Assembly: GCA_963803295.1 (NCBI GenBank)
Contig: CAWDMC010000028.1
Location: 248,001-312,000, forward strand
Direction: 5' to 3'
Source: CAWDMC01 sp963803295
Lineage (GTDB): Bacteria > Acidobacteriota > Terriglobia > UBA7540
Length of the DNA: 64,000 nucleotides
Position numbers and translations under genes: made by a program. Below are positions 48,501 to 56,579 of this stretch, piece after piece. Under the pieces are notes generated by a model that did not search any database, was not told the origin of the DNA, and was given only the letters and a program-made list of their open reading frames with translations. Each line of letters starts with the position of its first letter. The first letter of the stretch is position 1.

Positions 48501-48939
48501 ACTGCCTGGAAGTGATCGTTCCTGAGATCTCCACCTTTTCCGTCTGCAGCGACGGCGGAGCGCCGCTTACGGTGACCTCCTGCTGAACGTTGCCGACAGT
48601 TAGCGCTGCGTCAACTGCGATCGTGTGCCCAATAGTAACAGCAAGGTTCTCCTGCCGAAAAACCTTGAACCCTGCAGCGCTGATCTCCACGGTATAGGTT
48701 CCAGCGATCAGGCTGGAGACGGTGTAGTAACCGGCATTGTTCGACTCAACTGCAGTTTGCACCCCTGTCTCAACGTTGGTTGCCATGATCTTGGCGTTGG
48801 GAATCGCTGCTCCCGACGGATCGGTCACCAACCCGGTGATTGCACCATAGACGCCCTGTCCCTGCGCCTGGACGTTACGCGGCAGGAATTGCGCGATCAG
48901 AACCAGCAAGACTAACCCTAAGCATACCCTTCGACTCAT
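45559..48939 (-). CDS. Oar-like TonB-dependent receptor with carboxypeptidase-regulatory domain
   Basis: The 1126-residue protein has a signal peptide (LGLVLLVLIAQFLPRNVQAQ). A carboxypeptidase-regulatory-like beta-sandwich (residues 30-115; GAITGLVTDPSGAAIPNAKI, NAGYYTVSSLIAGTYTV) precedes a plug domain (about 130-250; VNGGRSQQNVQLLDG) and an outer-membrane beta-barrel ending in QLQLGVHFYW, whose terminal aromatic residue is typical of BAM substrates. No N-terminal TonB box was obvious. It is the usual acidobacterial receptor for large nutrients, probably oligosaccharides given the adjacent GH genes. It starts the operon TonB receptor-TPR-CRTAC1, with its stop overlapping the next start (GTGA). 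Confidence 0.93.
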   Translation of the reverse strand: MSRRVCLGLVLLVLIAQFLPRNVQAQGQGVYGAITGLVTDPSGAAIPNAKIMATNVETGVQTAVESNNAGYYTVSSLIAGTYTVEISAAGFKVFRQENLAVTIGHTIAVDAALTVGNVQQEVTVSGAPPSLQTEKVEISGTITSRQLDSIPVAHNNATGFVKLLPGVMEPPGQSGLPSAGSEGYISVSVNGGRSQQNVQLLDGILNTEPIGGAANVVPPLDALESVTGNTSNYDVEFGQSQGLVTVMTTKSGSNRWHGTAYEFNQVNSTSARNPFTEPTSTSHFVWNQFGATAGGAIKKNKLFVFGGYQGVRIRSGAARLLTVPIAPFRNGDFSSLLTSDPTTSHPIYDPATGNADGTGRSQFNYQGVLNKMDPARIDPVSAKLLATIPLPNTGSGTDNNFIAALGSLTSDNSTFERVDYVVNESNRFFGRYTHNWQVSGCTSVSAFGTGAAPPLALPNCGQGKGSQDMIAVDFVHVFTPSFVVEARFGDMIYRFSQNALDQTAASSEAIGLHGLNDACPSCGGLAGFRIGGPVGGFLLGNTDHAHQVDNEGNYDYVGIATWTRGRHTVKFGTEIDFANDHRFDSSSQGDYGCWNASGVCPNNGFSQTITGASEVPGSGLSTASFLLGQASVFSRIIYANPLPAANQKRDAFYIQDTWHVTPKLTAVLGLRYDYIGYPTSPFKGGIANFNFTNTNTIIANYGNVGPTAGVENNWWNFAPRIGFAYKVLPGTVVRAGYAKSYPIGFYGANFGAITNDWPTSTRQTISQILGNYTPAITFSTPPASFVSGFDILAAAGNPGEYPTPSYSTAFGTDFHNPTNSVDQWNLTVEHDFGNNLTLSAAYVGNATRHLFYRVDHNAPRPGPTPTQESLLTRYPYAAYGYYVPAYDQTNQTSSGYNGLQINMVKRYSQGFTLTTAVTWSKAYDFGLHNAATDVFNSNLDRAVPDGERAMIISVGHVWDLPFGHGKALLSNSNTAVNLLVSGWKWSGVTRWMSGDAFSPVMGDTSSLNSPCCGLRPDRLGSGTVNNPTATKWFDPSAFRRPALYTFGNSGRNILRGPAFWDADWALARDFKINDQMRFEFQAQFLNALNHKNLGDPSTAIDSSTAGEIFGIVQNMRQLQLGVHFYW

Positions 48940-49083
48940 GCGCGTTCCTCCTTCGTGCGTTGGCCCTTTTGATCCTCACCCCGACGCAGGAAAACAGCGA
49001 TTCGCCTCCCCAAAAGCAGCCGTTCGCTGGGAACTAAGAAATAAGATTTAGCTTCCGGAATCCCGTGAGTTTCGTGCAGGCGG

Positions 49084-49112
49084 ACAGTAGTATAGGTTAC
49101 GGCAAATGTCAA
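49084..49112 (-). promoter_or_regulatory. Candidate promoter of the TonB receptor operon
   Basis: On the minus strand, TTGACA (49112-49107), a 17-base spacer and TACTGT (49089-49084) resemble a sigma-70 promoter about 145 bases upstream of the receptor start. The -10 match is poor; the -35 is exact. Confidence 0.4.
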
Positions 49113-49127
49113 GGACTATTTTTGACA
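49107..49127. promoter_or_regulatory. Dyad between divergent operons
   Basis: TGTCAA and TTGACA form a perfect six-base inverted repeat around nine bases. It overlaps the -35 of the receptor promoter and offers a -35-like TTGACA in the other direction as well. It could be an operator shared by the receptor operon and the catabolic operon starting at 49211. Confidence 0.35.
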
Positions 49128-49210
49128 CTATTGTTAACAGAATTGTGACAAAGGTGTTGACTGCAGCGAGCCTCTGAGCGTAGCATCCGTGAAGACTGAG
49201 GAGGAATCCC

Positions 49211-50011
49211 ATGGATCCCATCGGGCGCAAGCTCGAAAAGCTCTTCGATTTAAGTGGGCGCGTGGCGTTGATTACCGGCGCTGGTTCTGGCTTTGGCGAA
49301 ATAATTGCCACAGGATTCGCGAAATACGGATGTGATGTCGCTGCCGCCGACGTGAACTTCGAGGCTGTAAAGCGAACGGCCGAGGCAGTAGCCGGACACG
49401 GGCGGCGTTCAGTGGCGCTGGCTTGCGACGTCGCATCACCCACCGAAATCGAAGCGATGGTCGACGCTGCCGTCCGGCAACTTGGAACCATCGACATCCT
49501 AGTCAACTCTGCGGGTGTTTCGCAACATCAGTTGGCGGTGGATCTGCCTGTGGAGGCGTGGGACCAGGTCATGAACGTCAACCTGCGCGGCACCTTCTTG
49601 TGCTCGCGAGCGGTCGCGCGTGTCATGCTACCGAAACAACGAGGATCAATCATCAACTTCTCCTCCATCGCCGGAGTTGTAGGCACAGGTCGTGGGAACA
49701 ACGTTTATTCCGCCAGCAAGGCTGGGGTCAATGGCTTAACCCGGCAACTGGCAATTGAATGGGCGAGTTTCGGTATCCGCGTCAATGCCATCGCCCCTTG
49801 CCAGTTCCGGACCCCTGGCCTCCTGGAGGTCATGGCCGACAAGCAGTTTGACGCGGATAAGCTCATGCAGACCTGGGTTTCGAAGATTCCTCTTGGGCGC
49901 GTGGGTGAATCCGAGGAGATTGTGGGACCCGCTTTATTTTTGGCGTCAGACGCATCTTCAATGGTGACAGGGGTGATTTTGCCGGTGGATGGAGGATATC
50001 TTGCCCAGTAG
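49211..50011 (+). CDS. SDR-family oxidoreductase
   Basis: ATG 49211 follows GAGGAGGA. The 266-residue protein has all classical short-chain dehydrogenase marks: nucleotide motif TGAGSGFG (residues 22-29), an acidic DV after strand 2 favouring NAD, NSAG, catalytic Ser in INFSSIAG, Y-x3-K in YSASKAG, and the C-terminal VTGVILPVDGGY. It probably oxidises a hydroxyl of a sugar, polyol or sugar acid as the first step of the operon's pathway. Sequence alone does not reveal the substrate; names such as gluconate 5-dehydrogenase would be guesses. Confidence 0.9.
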   Translation: MDPIGRKLEKLFDLSGRVALITGAGSGFGEIIATGFAKYGCDVAAADVNFEAVKRTAEAVAGHGRRSVALACDVASPTEIEAMVDAAVRQLGTIDILVNSAGVSQHQLAVDLPVEAWDQVMNVNLRGTFLCSRAVARVMLPKQRGSIINFSSIAGVVGTGRGNNVYSASKAGVNGLTRQLAIEWASFGIRVNAIAPCQFRTPGLLEVMADKQFDADKLMQTWVSKIPLGRVGESEEIVGPALFLASDASSMVTGVILPVDGGYLAQ

Positions 50012-50047
50012 GCTGGCAGCATGCGGAAAGTGGGCTGGGGGTAAAGC

Positions 50048-50557
50048 ATGATGGAGGACGGGAACTCAGGCTCGGCGGTCGAACTGAAGCGACCAGTTCA
50101 GATTGGCATTGTAGTTCGAGATCTCGATCGCGCGACGCAGTTACTGACATCTCTCTTCGGCATCGGTCCTTTTCGTTTCATCGAGTGGCCGAACCGCCCC
50201 GACTCCAAGTATTATTATCGAGGCAAGGAGGAGCCCATCAAGCTGCGGCAGGCATTTGCCCAGGTCGGGCCGCTGGAATTGGAACTGGTCCAGCCCTTGG
50301 AGGGCGAGCACAACGCCTATCGTGAATTCTTGGACCAAAAGGGTGGGGGCATCCATCATGTCCTTTTTGAGACGGATGACATGGATCAGGTGGTGGGTAT
50401 CCTCTCAAAGCACGGGATCGGCGTGGTGCAGGCTGGCACGGGAATCCGGCCCGGCACGCGTTGGTCACTGTTGGACACTCAGGACCTGGTTGGATTCCTG
50501 GTTGAGTTGCGGCACCGCGCTCCCGGATGTGACGGCAGCTCAATCCCGAATGATTGA
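50048..50557 (+). CDS. VOC-family (glyoxalase-fold) protein
   Basis: The 169-residue protein has two beta-alpha-beta-beta-beta units. The first begins PVQIGIVVRDLDRATQLLTSLFGIGPF, the second GIHHVLFETDDMDQVVGIL. Candidate metal ligands include E in LELELVQP and H in GGIHHV. It resembles the methylmalonyl-CoA epimerase and hydroxyphenylpyruvate dioxygenase branches, which handle enolisable ketones. It lies 36 bases after the SDR, so both are one transcript. It may isomerise or epimerise the keto product of the SDR or Gfo/Idh/MocA enzymes. Confidence 0.82.
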   Translation: MMEDGNSGSAVELKRPVQIGIVVRDLDRATQLLTSLFGIGPFRFIEWPNRPDSKYYYRGKEEPIKLRQAFAQVGPLELELVQPLEGEHNAYREFLDQKGGGIHHVLFETDDMDQVVGILSKHGIGVVQAGTGIRPGTRWSLLDTQDLVGFLVELRHRAPGCDGSSIPND

Positions 50558-50650
50558 GTATCTGACTCGTGGGCATTACGTTTCAGGTGAACCCACCATC
50601 AGCCAGACATCAGCTTCATGCAGGTCAATTTCTAATTAGACGGAAAATCC

Positions 50651-51790
50651 ATGGTCCAGACGGCGCTTCAGAGAAAAAAAACCGGTGTAGTCGGCTGTGG
50701 GAAGGTTGCCGCAACTCACGCGATGGCTTGGCGCAACCTACCCAATTCGGAATTTGTCGCGGTGTGTGATGTCGCGCCCGAACGCGCCCAGGCTCTGGCT
50801 GCGAAATTCGGAGTCCACGCCTATTCCGATCTGGCCGAGATGATCGAGAAGGAACGCATAGAAATACTGTCAGTTTGCACCCAACATACCCAGCACGTTC
50901 CGCCGTTGGAGGTCGCCGCTGCACGTGGTGTCCACGTCATTGTTGAGAAGCCACTGGCAGTAGATCTGCCGTCGTGTGATCGCGCCATCGCGGCGGCGAA
51001 GGCCTCCGGAGTAAAACTGGGTGTTGTCAGCCAGCGGCGATACTACGAGCCGGTGCTGCGGATGAGGGAAGCGATCGATTCAGGGAAAATTGGAAGGCCC
51101 GCTCTGGTCTCGGTGGTCATGCTGGGATGGCGCGAACCCGCTTACTACACCCTGGATGCCTGGCGAGGCACCTGGAAGGGCGAAGGTGGGGGCGTGGTGG
51201 TCAGTCAGGCGCCTCACTATCTGGACCTGATGAGTTCGTTTATGGGGCCGGCGTCCCAATTGTTTGCCTATTGGGACAACTACAACCATCCGGCTATCGA
51301 AGTGGATGACACGGTTGTCGCCGTGGTCAGGTTTGTGAGCGGGGCCACGGGCTCGATAGTTCTGAGCAACTCTCAGCGTCCGGGCTTATACGGGAAAATC
51401 CAAATTCATGGGTCGTCGGGTGCATCGGTGGGTGCCGAGACCGACAGCGGATCCCCTTTTATCTCAGGAGTCACTGAAAAGATGGAGCCGCCCTTCAATG
51501 ATCTCTGGACGATTCCTGGCGAAGAACATCTGCTTCCGGTTTGGAACCGTGAGGATCGTTCACGCCCTTGGGATGTGATGACACACTACCACGAGTTACA
51601 ACTGGGGGACTTTCTCGCTTCCGTGTTGGAAGACCGGCCCCCAGAAATTGACGGTGAAGCGGGCCGGAGAGTCGTAGAACTCTTCACGGCGGTCTACCTT
51701 TCCCAGCGTGATCGAAAGCCGGTTGATTTTCCGCTTCCACCTGTGGAATTCAGGCCGGAGGGAGACGATGCAGAAAACCACAGCCGCTAA
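50651..51790 (+). CDS. Gfo/Idh/MocA-family dehydrogenase
   Basis: The 379-residue protein starts KTGVVGCGKVAATHAMAW, a Rossmann G-x-G-x-x-A motif, followed by CDVAPERAQ, the EKPLAVD block with the catalytic lysine, and a second domain starting RPALVSVVMLGWREP. The HYLDL segment includes the conserved histidine. The 23 codons at its end overlap the E1alpha gene, which indicates tight coupling. Family members oxidise inositols, glucose derivatives or sugar acids with NAD(P). With the SDR it would make a diketone or 2-oxo compound for the downstream dehydrogenase complex. Confidence 0.88.
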   Translation: MVQTALQRKKTGVVGCGKVAATHAMAWRNLPNSEFVAVCDVAPERAQALAAKFGVHAYSDLAEMIEKERIEILSVCTQHTQHVPPLEVAAARGVHVIVEKPLAVDLPSCDRAIAAAKASGVKLGVVSQRRYYEPVLRMREAIDSGKIGRPALVSVVMLGWREPAYYTLDAWRGTWKGEGGGVVVSQAPHYLDLMSSFMGPASQLFAYWDNYNHPAIEVDDTVVAVVRFVSGATGSIVLSNSQRPGLYGKIQIHGSSGASVGAETDSGSPFISGVTEKMEPPFNDLWTIPGEEHLLPVWNREDRSRPWDVMTHYHELQLGDFLASVLEDRPPEIDGEAGRRVVELFTAVYLSQRDRKPVDFPLPPVEFRPEGDDAENHSR

Positions 51791-52748
51791 ACAGGATACG
51801 GCTCTGCTTCTCGACTTGTACCGCAGGATGCTTCAGCTCCGTGAGTTTGAGCTGAAGGTGCAGGAGCTCTATCGCAATGGGCAACTCCCAGGCTTCGTGC
51901 ACCTTTACATTGGAGAAGAAGCGGTCGCGGCGGGTATCTGCGCCAATTTGGAGCGCCGCGACTTGGTTTACAGTACCCATCGGGGCCATGGTCATGCGCT
52001 GGCGAAGGGAGTTCCCGCCCGCTATGTGATGGCGGAACTATGGGGAAAAGCCGCCGGCGTCTCCGGGGGACGCGGCGGAAGCATGCACATGTATGCCTCC
52101 GAATATGGCTTCATGGGAACCAATGGCATCGTTGGTGCGGGAATTCCGCTCGCTACCGGGGCCGCGTTGAGCGCCAAGCTGAGGAAATCCGGCCAGGTGG
52201 TGGTGACTTTCTTTGGCGATGGCGCCGTGAATAGCGGGTCATTTCACGAAGGCGTTAACTTCGGAGCGGTATGGAACCTGCCAGTAGTCTACGTCTGCGA
52301 AAACAACCTGTACGCGACCGAGATGGCTTTCCACCGTGCGACCAAAAACACCAGTGTTCAGAGCCGTGCCGCTGCCTATAAACTTCCCGGGGTAGCAGTG
52401 GACGGCAACGACGTGGCGGCGGTATGCGAAACTGGCAGAGAGGCAATTGATCGCGCCCGATCCGGTGGAGGCCCCACCCTGATCGAAGCCAAGACTTACC
52501 GCTTCGTGGGACATCACGAAGGCGATCCCGGAACGGGCTATCGCACAGAGGAAGAATTGGAACAGTGGAAGGCGCGCTGCCCCATAAAGGTGCTGCGGCG
52601 GGAACTCCTGAACAGTGTTACCGACCCATTGGAGTCGGTCGAAAGAATTGAGGAAGGGGTTCAGCAATGGCTTGATGATGCCGTGCAATTCGCCAGACAT
52701 ACTCCGGAGCCAGTTGCTTCAACGATTTTGGACCACGTTTTCTGCTGA
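51768..52748 (+). CDS. Thiamine-diphosphate dehydrogenase E1 alpha subunit (AcoA-like)
   Basis: ATG 51768 (MQKTTAAKQD) follows GGCCGGAGGGAG and is chosen over the earlier in-frame ATG 51708, which lies inside the preceding gene. The 326-residue protein shows GFVHLYIGEEAVAAG, THRGHGHALAKG, GGRGGSMHMY and the thiamine-diphosphate motif GDGAVNSGSFHEGVNFGAVWNLPVVYVCENN. This fits the acetoin/2-oxoacid E1alpha family. It forms an alpha2beta2 enzyme with the next gene and feeds acyl groups to the E2 at 53773. Confidence 0.92.
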   Translation: MQKTTAAKQDTALLLDLYRRMLQLREFELKVQELYRNGQLPGFVHLYIGEEAVAAGICANLERRDLVYSTHRGHGHALAKGVPARYVMAELWGKAAGVSGGRGGSMHMYASEYGFMGTNGIVGAGIPLATGAALSAKLRKSGQVVVTFFGDGAVNSGSFHEGVNFGAVWNLPVVYVCENNLYATEMAFHRATKNTSVQSRAAAYKLPGVAVDGNDVAAVCETGREAIDRARSGGGPTLIEAKTYRFVGHHEGDPGTGYRTEEELEQWKARCPIKVLRRELLNSVTDPLESVERIEEGVQQWLDDAVQFARHTPEPVASTILDHVFC

Positions 52749-52768
52749 TAAGGTTCGAGGAGGACGGC

Positions 52769-53758
52769 ATGGCGGAAGCAATGCGGGAAGTACGTTACGT
52801 CGACGCCGGCGTGGAGGCGCTTCACGAGGAAATGCAGCGCGATGAGACCATTATCTATATCGGTCAGGGCATTGGGCCGCGCGGAGGCAATTTTCGGCAG
52901 ACCCGCGACCTCTGGAAGGAATTTGGCGACGAACGCCTTCGCGACACAGGCATCTGTGAACTGGGAGCTACCGGAGTGGCCATCGGCGCAGCCATGGCCG
53001 GCAGTCGGGCTATCGTCGACGAGGTGTTCCTGGACTTCTCCCTTGAGGCCATGACTCAGATAGTGCAGCAGGCGGCGAATATCAGCTATGCCTCCGATGG
53101 GAAGATCAGGGTTCCGGTCATCGTTCGGGCCGCGATGGGTTCGGTAGGAAGCGCCGGGTCCCATCATTCCCACACCTTTTATGGTTGGTTTGCGAGCATT
53201 CCGGGTCTGAAAGTGGTCGCTCCGGCCACGCCCTACGACGTCAAGGGTCTCTTGAAAACTGCATTGCGTGACAACAATCCCGTGATTTTCGTCGAACACA
53301 AGGGGCTCTATAACCAGAAAGGGATGGTGCCGGAAGGGGAATACCTTATTCCATTCGGAGAAGCCCGAATTCATCGCGAGGGCAAGGACATCACGCTGGT
53401 CGCGGTCTCAAAAATGGTGAACGTGGCACTCCAGGCGGCGGCGGTTTTGGAGAAAGAGGGCATCTCGGCGGAAGTCGTCGATCCTAGAAGCATCGTGCCG
53501 CTGGATCGGAAGGCAATCGCCGCTTCCATCGAAAAGACGGGCCGTCTGGCAGTAATCGACGAGGCTCAGTCCATGTGCGGCTTTTCGGGCGAGATTCTAG
53601 CCCTAGCGTGTGAAGAATGCTTTGACGCGCTTGACCTATCGCCCTTCAGGATCTGTTCGTTACCGGCTCCCAATCCGTTCAGCCCGGTGCTGGAACGAGA
53701 AGTGATACCTTCTGTGGAGCGGGTCGCTTCTGAAATTCGCGTGCGGATGAACAACTGA
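52769..53758 (+). CDS. Thiamine-diphosphate dehydrogenase E1 beta subunit (AcoB-like)
   Basis: ATG 52769 follows GAGGAGGAC. The 329-residue protein has the transketolase-type pyrimidine-binding domain (GICELGATGVAIGAAMAGSRAIVDEVFLDFSLEAMTQI, including the activating glutamate) and the C-terminal domain (VDPRSIVPLDRKAI). It pairs with the E1 alpha subunit 20 bases upstream. The complex resembles acetoin dehydrogenase more than pyruvate dehydrogenase, and suits C-C cleavage of an alpha-diketone or hydroxyketone. Confidence 0.92.
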   Translation: MAEAMREVRYVDAGVEALHEEMQRDETIIYIGQGIGPRGGNFRQTRDLWKEFGDERLRDTGICELGATGVAIGAAMAGSRAIVDEVFLDFSLEAMTQIVQQAANISYASDGKIRVPVIVRAAMGSVGSAGSHHSHTFYGWFASIPGLKVVAPATPYDVKGLLKTALRDNNPVIFVEHKGLYNQKGMVPEGEYLIPFGEARIHREGKDITLVAVSKMVNVALQAAAVLEKEGISAEVVDPRSIVPLDRKAIAASIEKTGRLAVIDEAQSMCGFSGEILALACEECFDALDLSPFRICSLPAPNPFSPVLEREVIPSVERVASEIRVRMNN

Positions 53759-53772
53759 GGAAGGAAAACTGC

Positions 53773-55017
53773 TTGAGCAACAACGTCGTTATGCCTCGTC
53801 TCGGCCTCACGATGGAGGAAGGCTCGGTCGTATCATGGAAGAAGCAGTTAGGCGAGCGCGTGGAGAAAGGGGAGGTTCTCTTCACCGTTGAAACCGACAA
53901 GGCTGAAATGGAGGTCGAATCCGCCCAGAGCGGATATCTCAATTCGATTCAGGTTGAACTTGGGGAAAAGGTGCCAGTGGGCTCAATAATCGCGATTCTG
54001 GGTAATGACCCTGGGATGGCTGCACCAGCAAGTTCCTCCCCGGCGGCTGCCACAGCTTCAACTTCCGAAGCAGCCGTCCCCATCAGGAAACCTGCGGCGG
54101 ATAACCAGCGTAGTTCGAACCGTGATGAAAAGACGCCGGCGGAGGTCTCGCCGCCCGAGCACGTTGCCAGTCCGCGCGCTCGACGGCTGGCAGAGAAGTT
54201 GGGACTTGATATCGCTAGCGTTCGGCCGCTTCGGGGCCAGCGTATCGTCGAAGCTGATATTCGTCGATTCCAGGCGAGCCGGGAACAAGGGGCAGCAAAT
54301 GAGCGTTCAACGGTACCTGTTGCACTTAATCCGTCCCTTGTGAGCCGTGCCTCAACGGTTCGCAAGATCACTGCCCTACGAACCGCTCAGAGTTTCCACA
54401 CCGCACCCCATTTTTATCTTGGAGTTGAAGCCAACGCCTCGGATCTTATCCGGCTTCGCGAGCAATTGCTGGACCCGTGCAGTCGCCAGGCCGGTGTGCG
54501 GCTAACCTATACCGATTTCTTTCTACGGGCGATGGCTCTGGCGCTGAAGGAATACCCGCAAGTAAACGCCTACTGGTTCGATGATGACGTTCGCCTCAGG
54601 GACTCGATCGACATCGGTTTCGCCGTCGCGACTGCCGCCGGGCTAGTCGTGCCGGTTATTCAGAAGGCCGATCAACCGCTCTTCGATCTGGCGCGCCAGC
54701 GGCACGCCCTGGCCGAGAAAGCGAAGGCACAGAACCTTACCTTGCCGGAGCTGGAAGGTGGTGGCGCAACTTTGTCGAACCTCGGCAGTTCTGGAGCCGA
54801 CTGGTTCGAAGCCATCTTGAATCCTCCTCAGAGCGCCATCCTGGCTACCGGCCGCATTGCCAAGCGAGCTGCGGTAGTGCAAGACCACCTGGAAGTTTGC
54901 CCTACAATTATGTTGTCGCTTTCCGTCGACCATCGAGTGCTCGATGGAGTCGCGGGCTCAGGCTTCTTACGCCGGATCAAAGATCTGATCGAGAACCCGG
55001 CGGTCATGCTCTTGTAA
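53773..55017 (+). CDS. Dihydrolipoamide acyltransferase E2 (AcoC-like)
   Basis: TTG 53773 is used, with GAGGAAGGA just upstream. The 414-residue protein has one lipoyl domain (residues 1-77, lipoyl-lysine in ETDKAEMEV), a linker, a peripheral-subunit-binding domain (about 130-170; SPRARRLAEKLGLD) and a catalytic domain (about 195-414; QSFHTAPHFYLGVEA, catalytic DHRVLDG). It accepts the acyl group from E1 and passes it to CoA. No E3 (dihydrolipoamide dehydrogenase) gene is present nearby, so the complex must borrow one. Confidence 0.92.
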   Translation: MSNNVVMPRLGLTMEEGSVVSWKKQLGERVEKGEVLFTVETDKAEMEVESAQSGYLNSIQVELGEKVPVGSIIAILGNDPGMAAPASSSPAAATASTSEAAVPIRKPAADNQRSSNRDEKTPAEVSPPEHVASPRARRLAEKLGLDIASVRPLRGQRIVEADIRRFQASREQGAANERSTVPVALNPSLVSRASTVRKITALRTAQSFHTAPHFYLGVEANASDLIRLREQLLDPCSRQAGVRLTYTDFFLRAMALALKEYPQVNAYWFDDDVRLRDSIDIGFAVATAAGLVVPVIQKADQPLFDLARQRHALAEKAKAQNLTLPELEGGGATLSNLGSSGADWFEAILNPPQSAILATGRIAKRAAVVQDHLEVCPTIMLSLSVDHRVLDGVAGSGFLRRIKDLIENPAVMLL

Positions 55018-55109
55018 CTAACGTTCATATTCATTTCTAACTTTCGCAACGAGTCCGGAACCCGTTGCGGCATTGGCTGTGTGCTCGGCGTCGTAAAGAG
55101 TAATGCTGA

Positions 55110-56429
55110 ATGAACCGGGGAAATTCACTCCGCCCTTCGACAGATCTTGTCGGGGACCGCACCCGGCGCAAGATCGCCCGAAGGCTGCTACCTTTTCTCT
55201 GCTTGCTGTATTTTTCCGCTTACTTGGACCGGGTGAACGTAGCTTTTGCGAAGCTCACCATGACGGCGGACCTCCACTTTTCCGAAGCTGTTTATGGATT
55301 CGGCGCTGGAATCTTCTTTATCGGCTATCTGCTCCTCGAAATACCAGGTGCGCTGATTGTGGAGCGCTGGGGGGCCCGGAGATGGTTTGCGCGCATTCTG
55401 GTTTCCTGGGGATTGTGCACAATCCTCGTAGGCTTCGTAAAGACACCCGCGCAATTCTACAGCGCGCGGTTCTTGTTGGGAATCGCGGAGGCCGGATTTT
55501 ACCCGGGCATCATCGTCTATCTCACGCACTGGTTCGCTCGTGATGATCGCGCCCGGGCGATGGCAGGATTCATTGTCGGCATCCCGGTATCGCTTGTGCT
55601 CGGTGCACCAGTCTCAGCTTTGGTGCTGCGCGTGCATTGGCTGGGCCTTCCCGGATGGCGTTGGGTCTTCATCCTCGAGGGGCTGCCGGCAATCGTCCTG
55701 GGTGTGGTGACGCTCTTCTATTTGACCGATAATCCCGGTGAAGCCAACTGGCTGGAGGCCGAGGAACGGGCCTGGATTACGCAGCAATTGGAGCGCGAGA
55801 AAGCTGAGAAGAAAGCGGAGGGCCGTCTCAGGCTACGAAGCGCCTTCCAGGACCGGAGCGTGCTAATGTGCGCGCTCTCGATTTGTCTGGCCAATATTGG
55901 CAGTTATGTCTTCGTCTTCTGGCTACCAACGACGATTCAGAAAGCTTCTGGCTATTCGCCGGCGCTTTCGGCGCTTTATTCTGCCCTGCCTTATGCCTTG
56001 GCCGTGATATTTGTCTTGTGGTCAGGCCGGACCTCCGACCGCATCGGGAAGCCAAAATTACAGACTTCCGTTTTGATGGTGGCCGGAGGCTTACTTCTCA
56101 CTCTCAGCGCTATGCCCGCCCCATTCCCACTGACCATGTTTTGGCTTTGCCTCACGGCAGGTGCCCTTATCGCTTGGCCCCCTCCCTTTTGGGTCTTGCC
56201 CACGGTGCTGTTAGGAAAGTCCGCCCGAGCCGCCTCCATCGGTCTCATCAACATGATGGCCACCACTGGAGGCTTTCTGGGACCCTCTATTGTGGGTTAT
56301 CTGCTTTCGGCCGGTTACTCCAACCGAGCGGTGACTGTCCTTTTGTCCACTTGCCTTATGGCAGCTGCTATCAGCATTCTGGGCGTTAAGACCATCAATG
56401 AACGTCACACTAACCTGAGAGAGATTTAG
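55110..56429 (+). CDS. MFS transporter, anion:cation symporter (ACS) type
   Basis: The 439-residue protein has twelve predicted helices. It shows the ACS-family opening RRLLPFLCLLYFSAYLDRVNVAFAKLTM, GYLLLEIPGALIVERWGARRWFARI after helix 2, and LGIAEAGFYPGIIVYLTHWF. Members import organic or sugar acids such as tartrate, glucarate or galactonate with protons. It ends the operon that starts with the SDR, with 92 bases after the E2 gene, so the substrate is likely a sugar acid or related carboxylate. Confidence 0.88.
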   Translation: MNRGNSLRPSTDLVGDRTRRKIARRLLPFLCLLYFSAYLDRVNVAFAKLTMTADLHFSEAVYGFGAGIFFIGYLLLEIPGALIVERWGARRWFARILVSWGLCTILVGFVKTPAQFYSARFLLGIAEAGFYPGIIVYLTHWFARDDRARAMAGFIVGIPVSLVLGAPVSALVLRVHWLGLPGWRWVFILEGLPAIVLGVVTLFYLTDNPGEANWLEAEERAWITQQLEREKAEKKAEGRLRLRSAFQDRSVLMCALSICLANIGSYVFVFWLPTTIQKASGYSPALSALYSALPYALAVIFVLWSGRTSDRIGKPKLQTSVLMVAGGLLLTLSAMPAPFPLTMFWLCLTAGALIAWPPPFWVLPTVLLGKSARAASIGLINMMATTGGFLGPSIVGYLLSAGYSNRAVTVLLSTCLMAAAISILGVKTINERHTNLREI

Positions 56430-56579
56430 CGCAGTCGATGAGGATCCCTGTGTCGCTTTCGATCTGGGGAATTGCAGCTGTGAATCTCCCAAAAGTTGCT
56501 TGGACTGCTGCCGGAGTATTTACCCGCAAGCCGTGAGACGGAGATTGAGAGCGGCCTGAGACGTGTGGGCTGCATTTCT

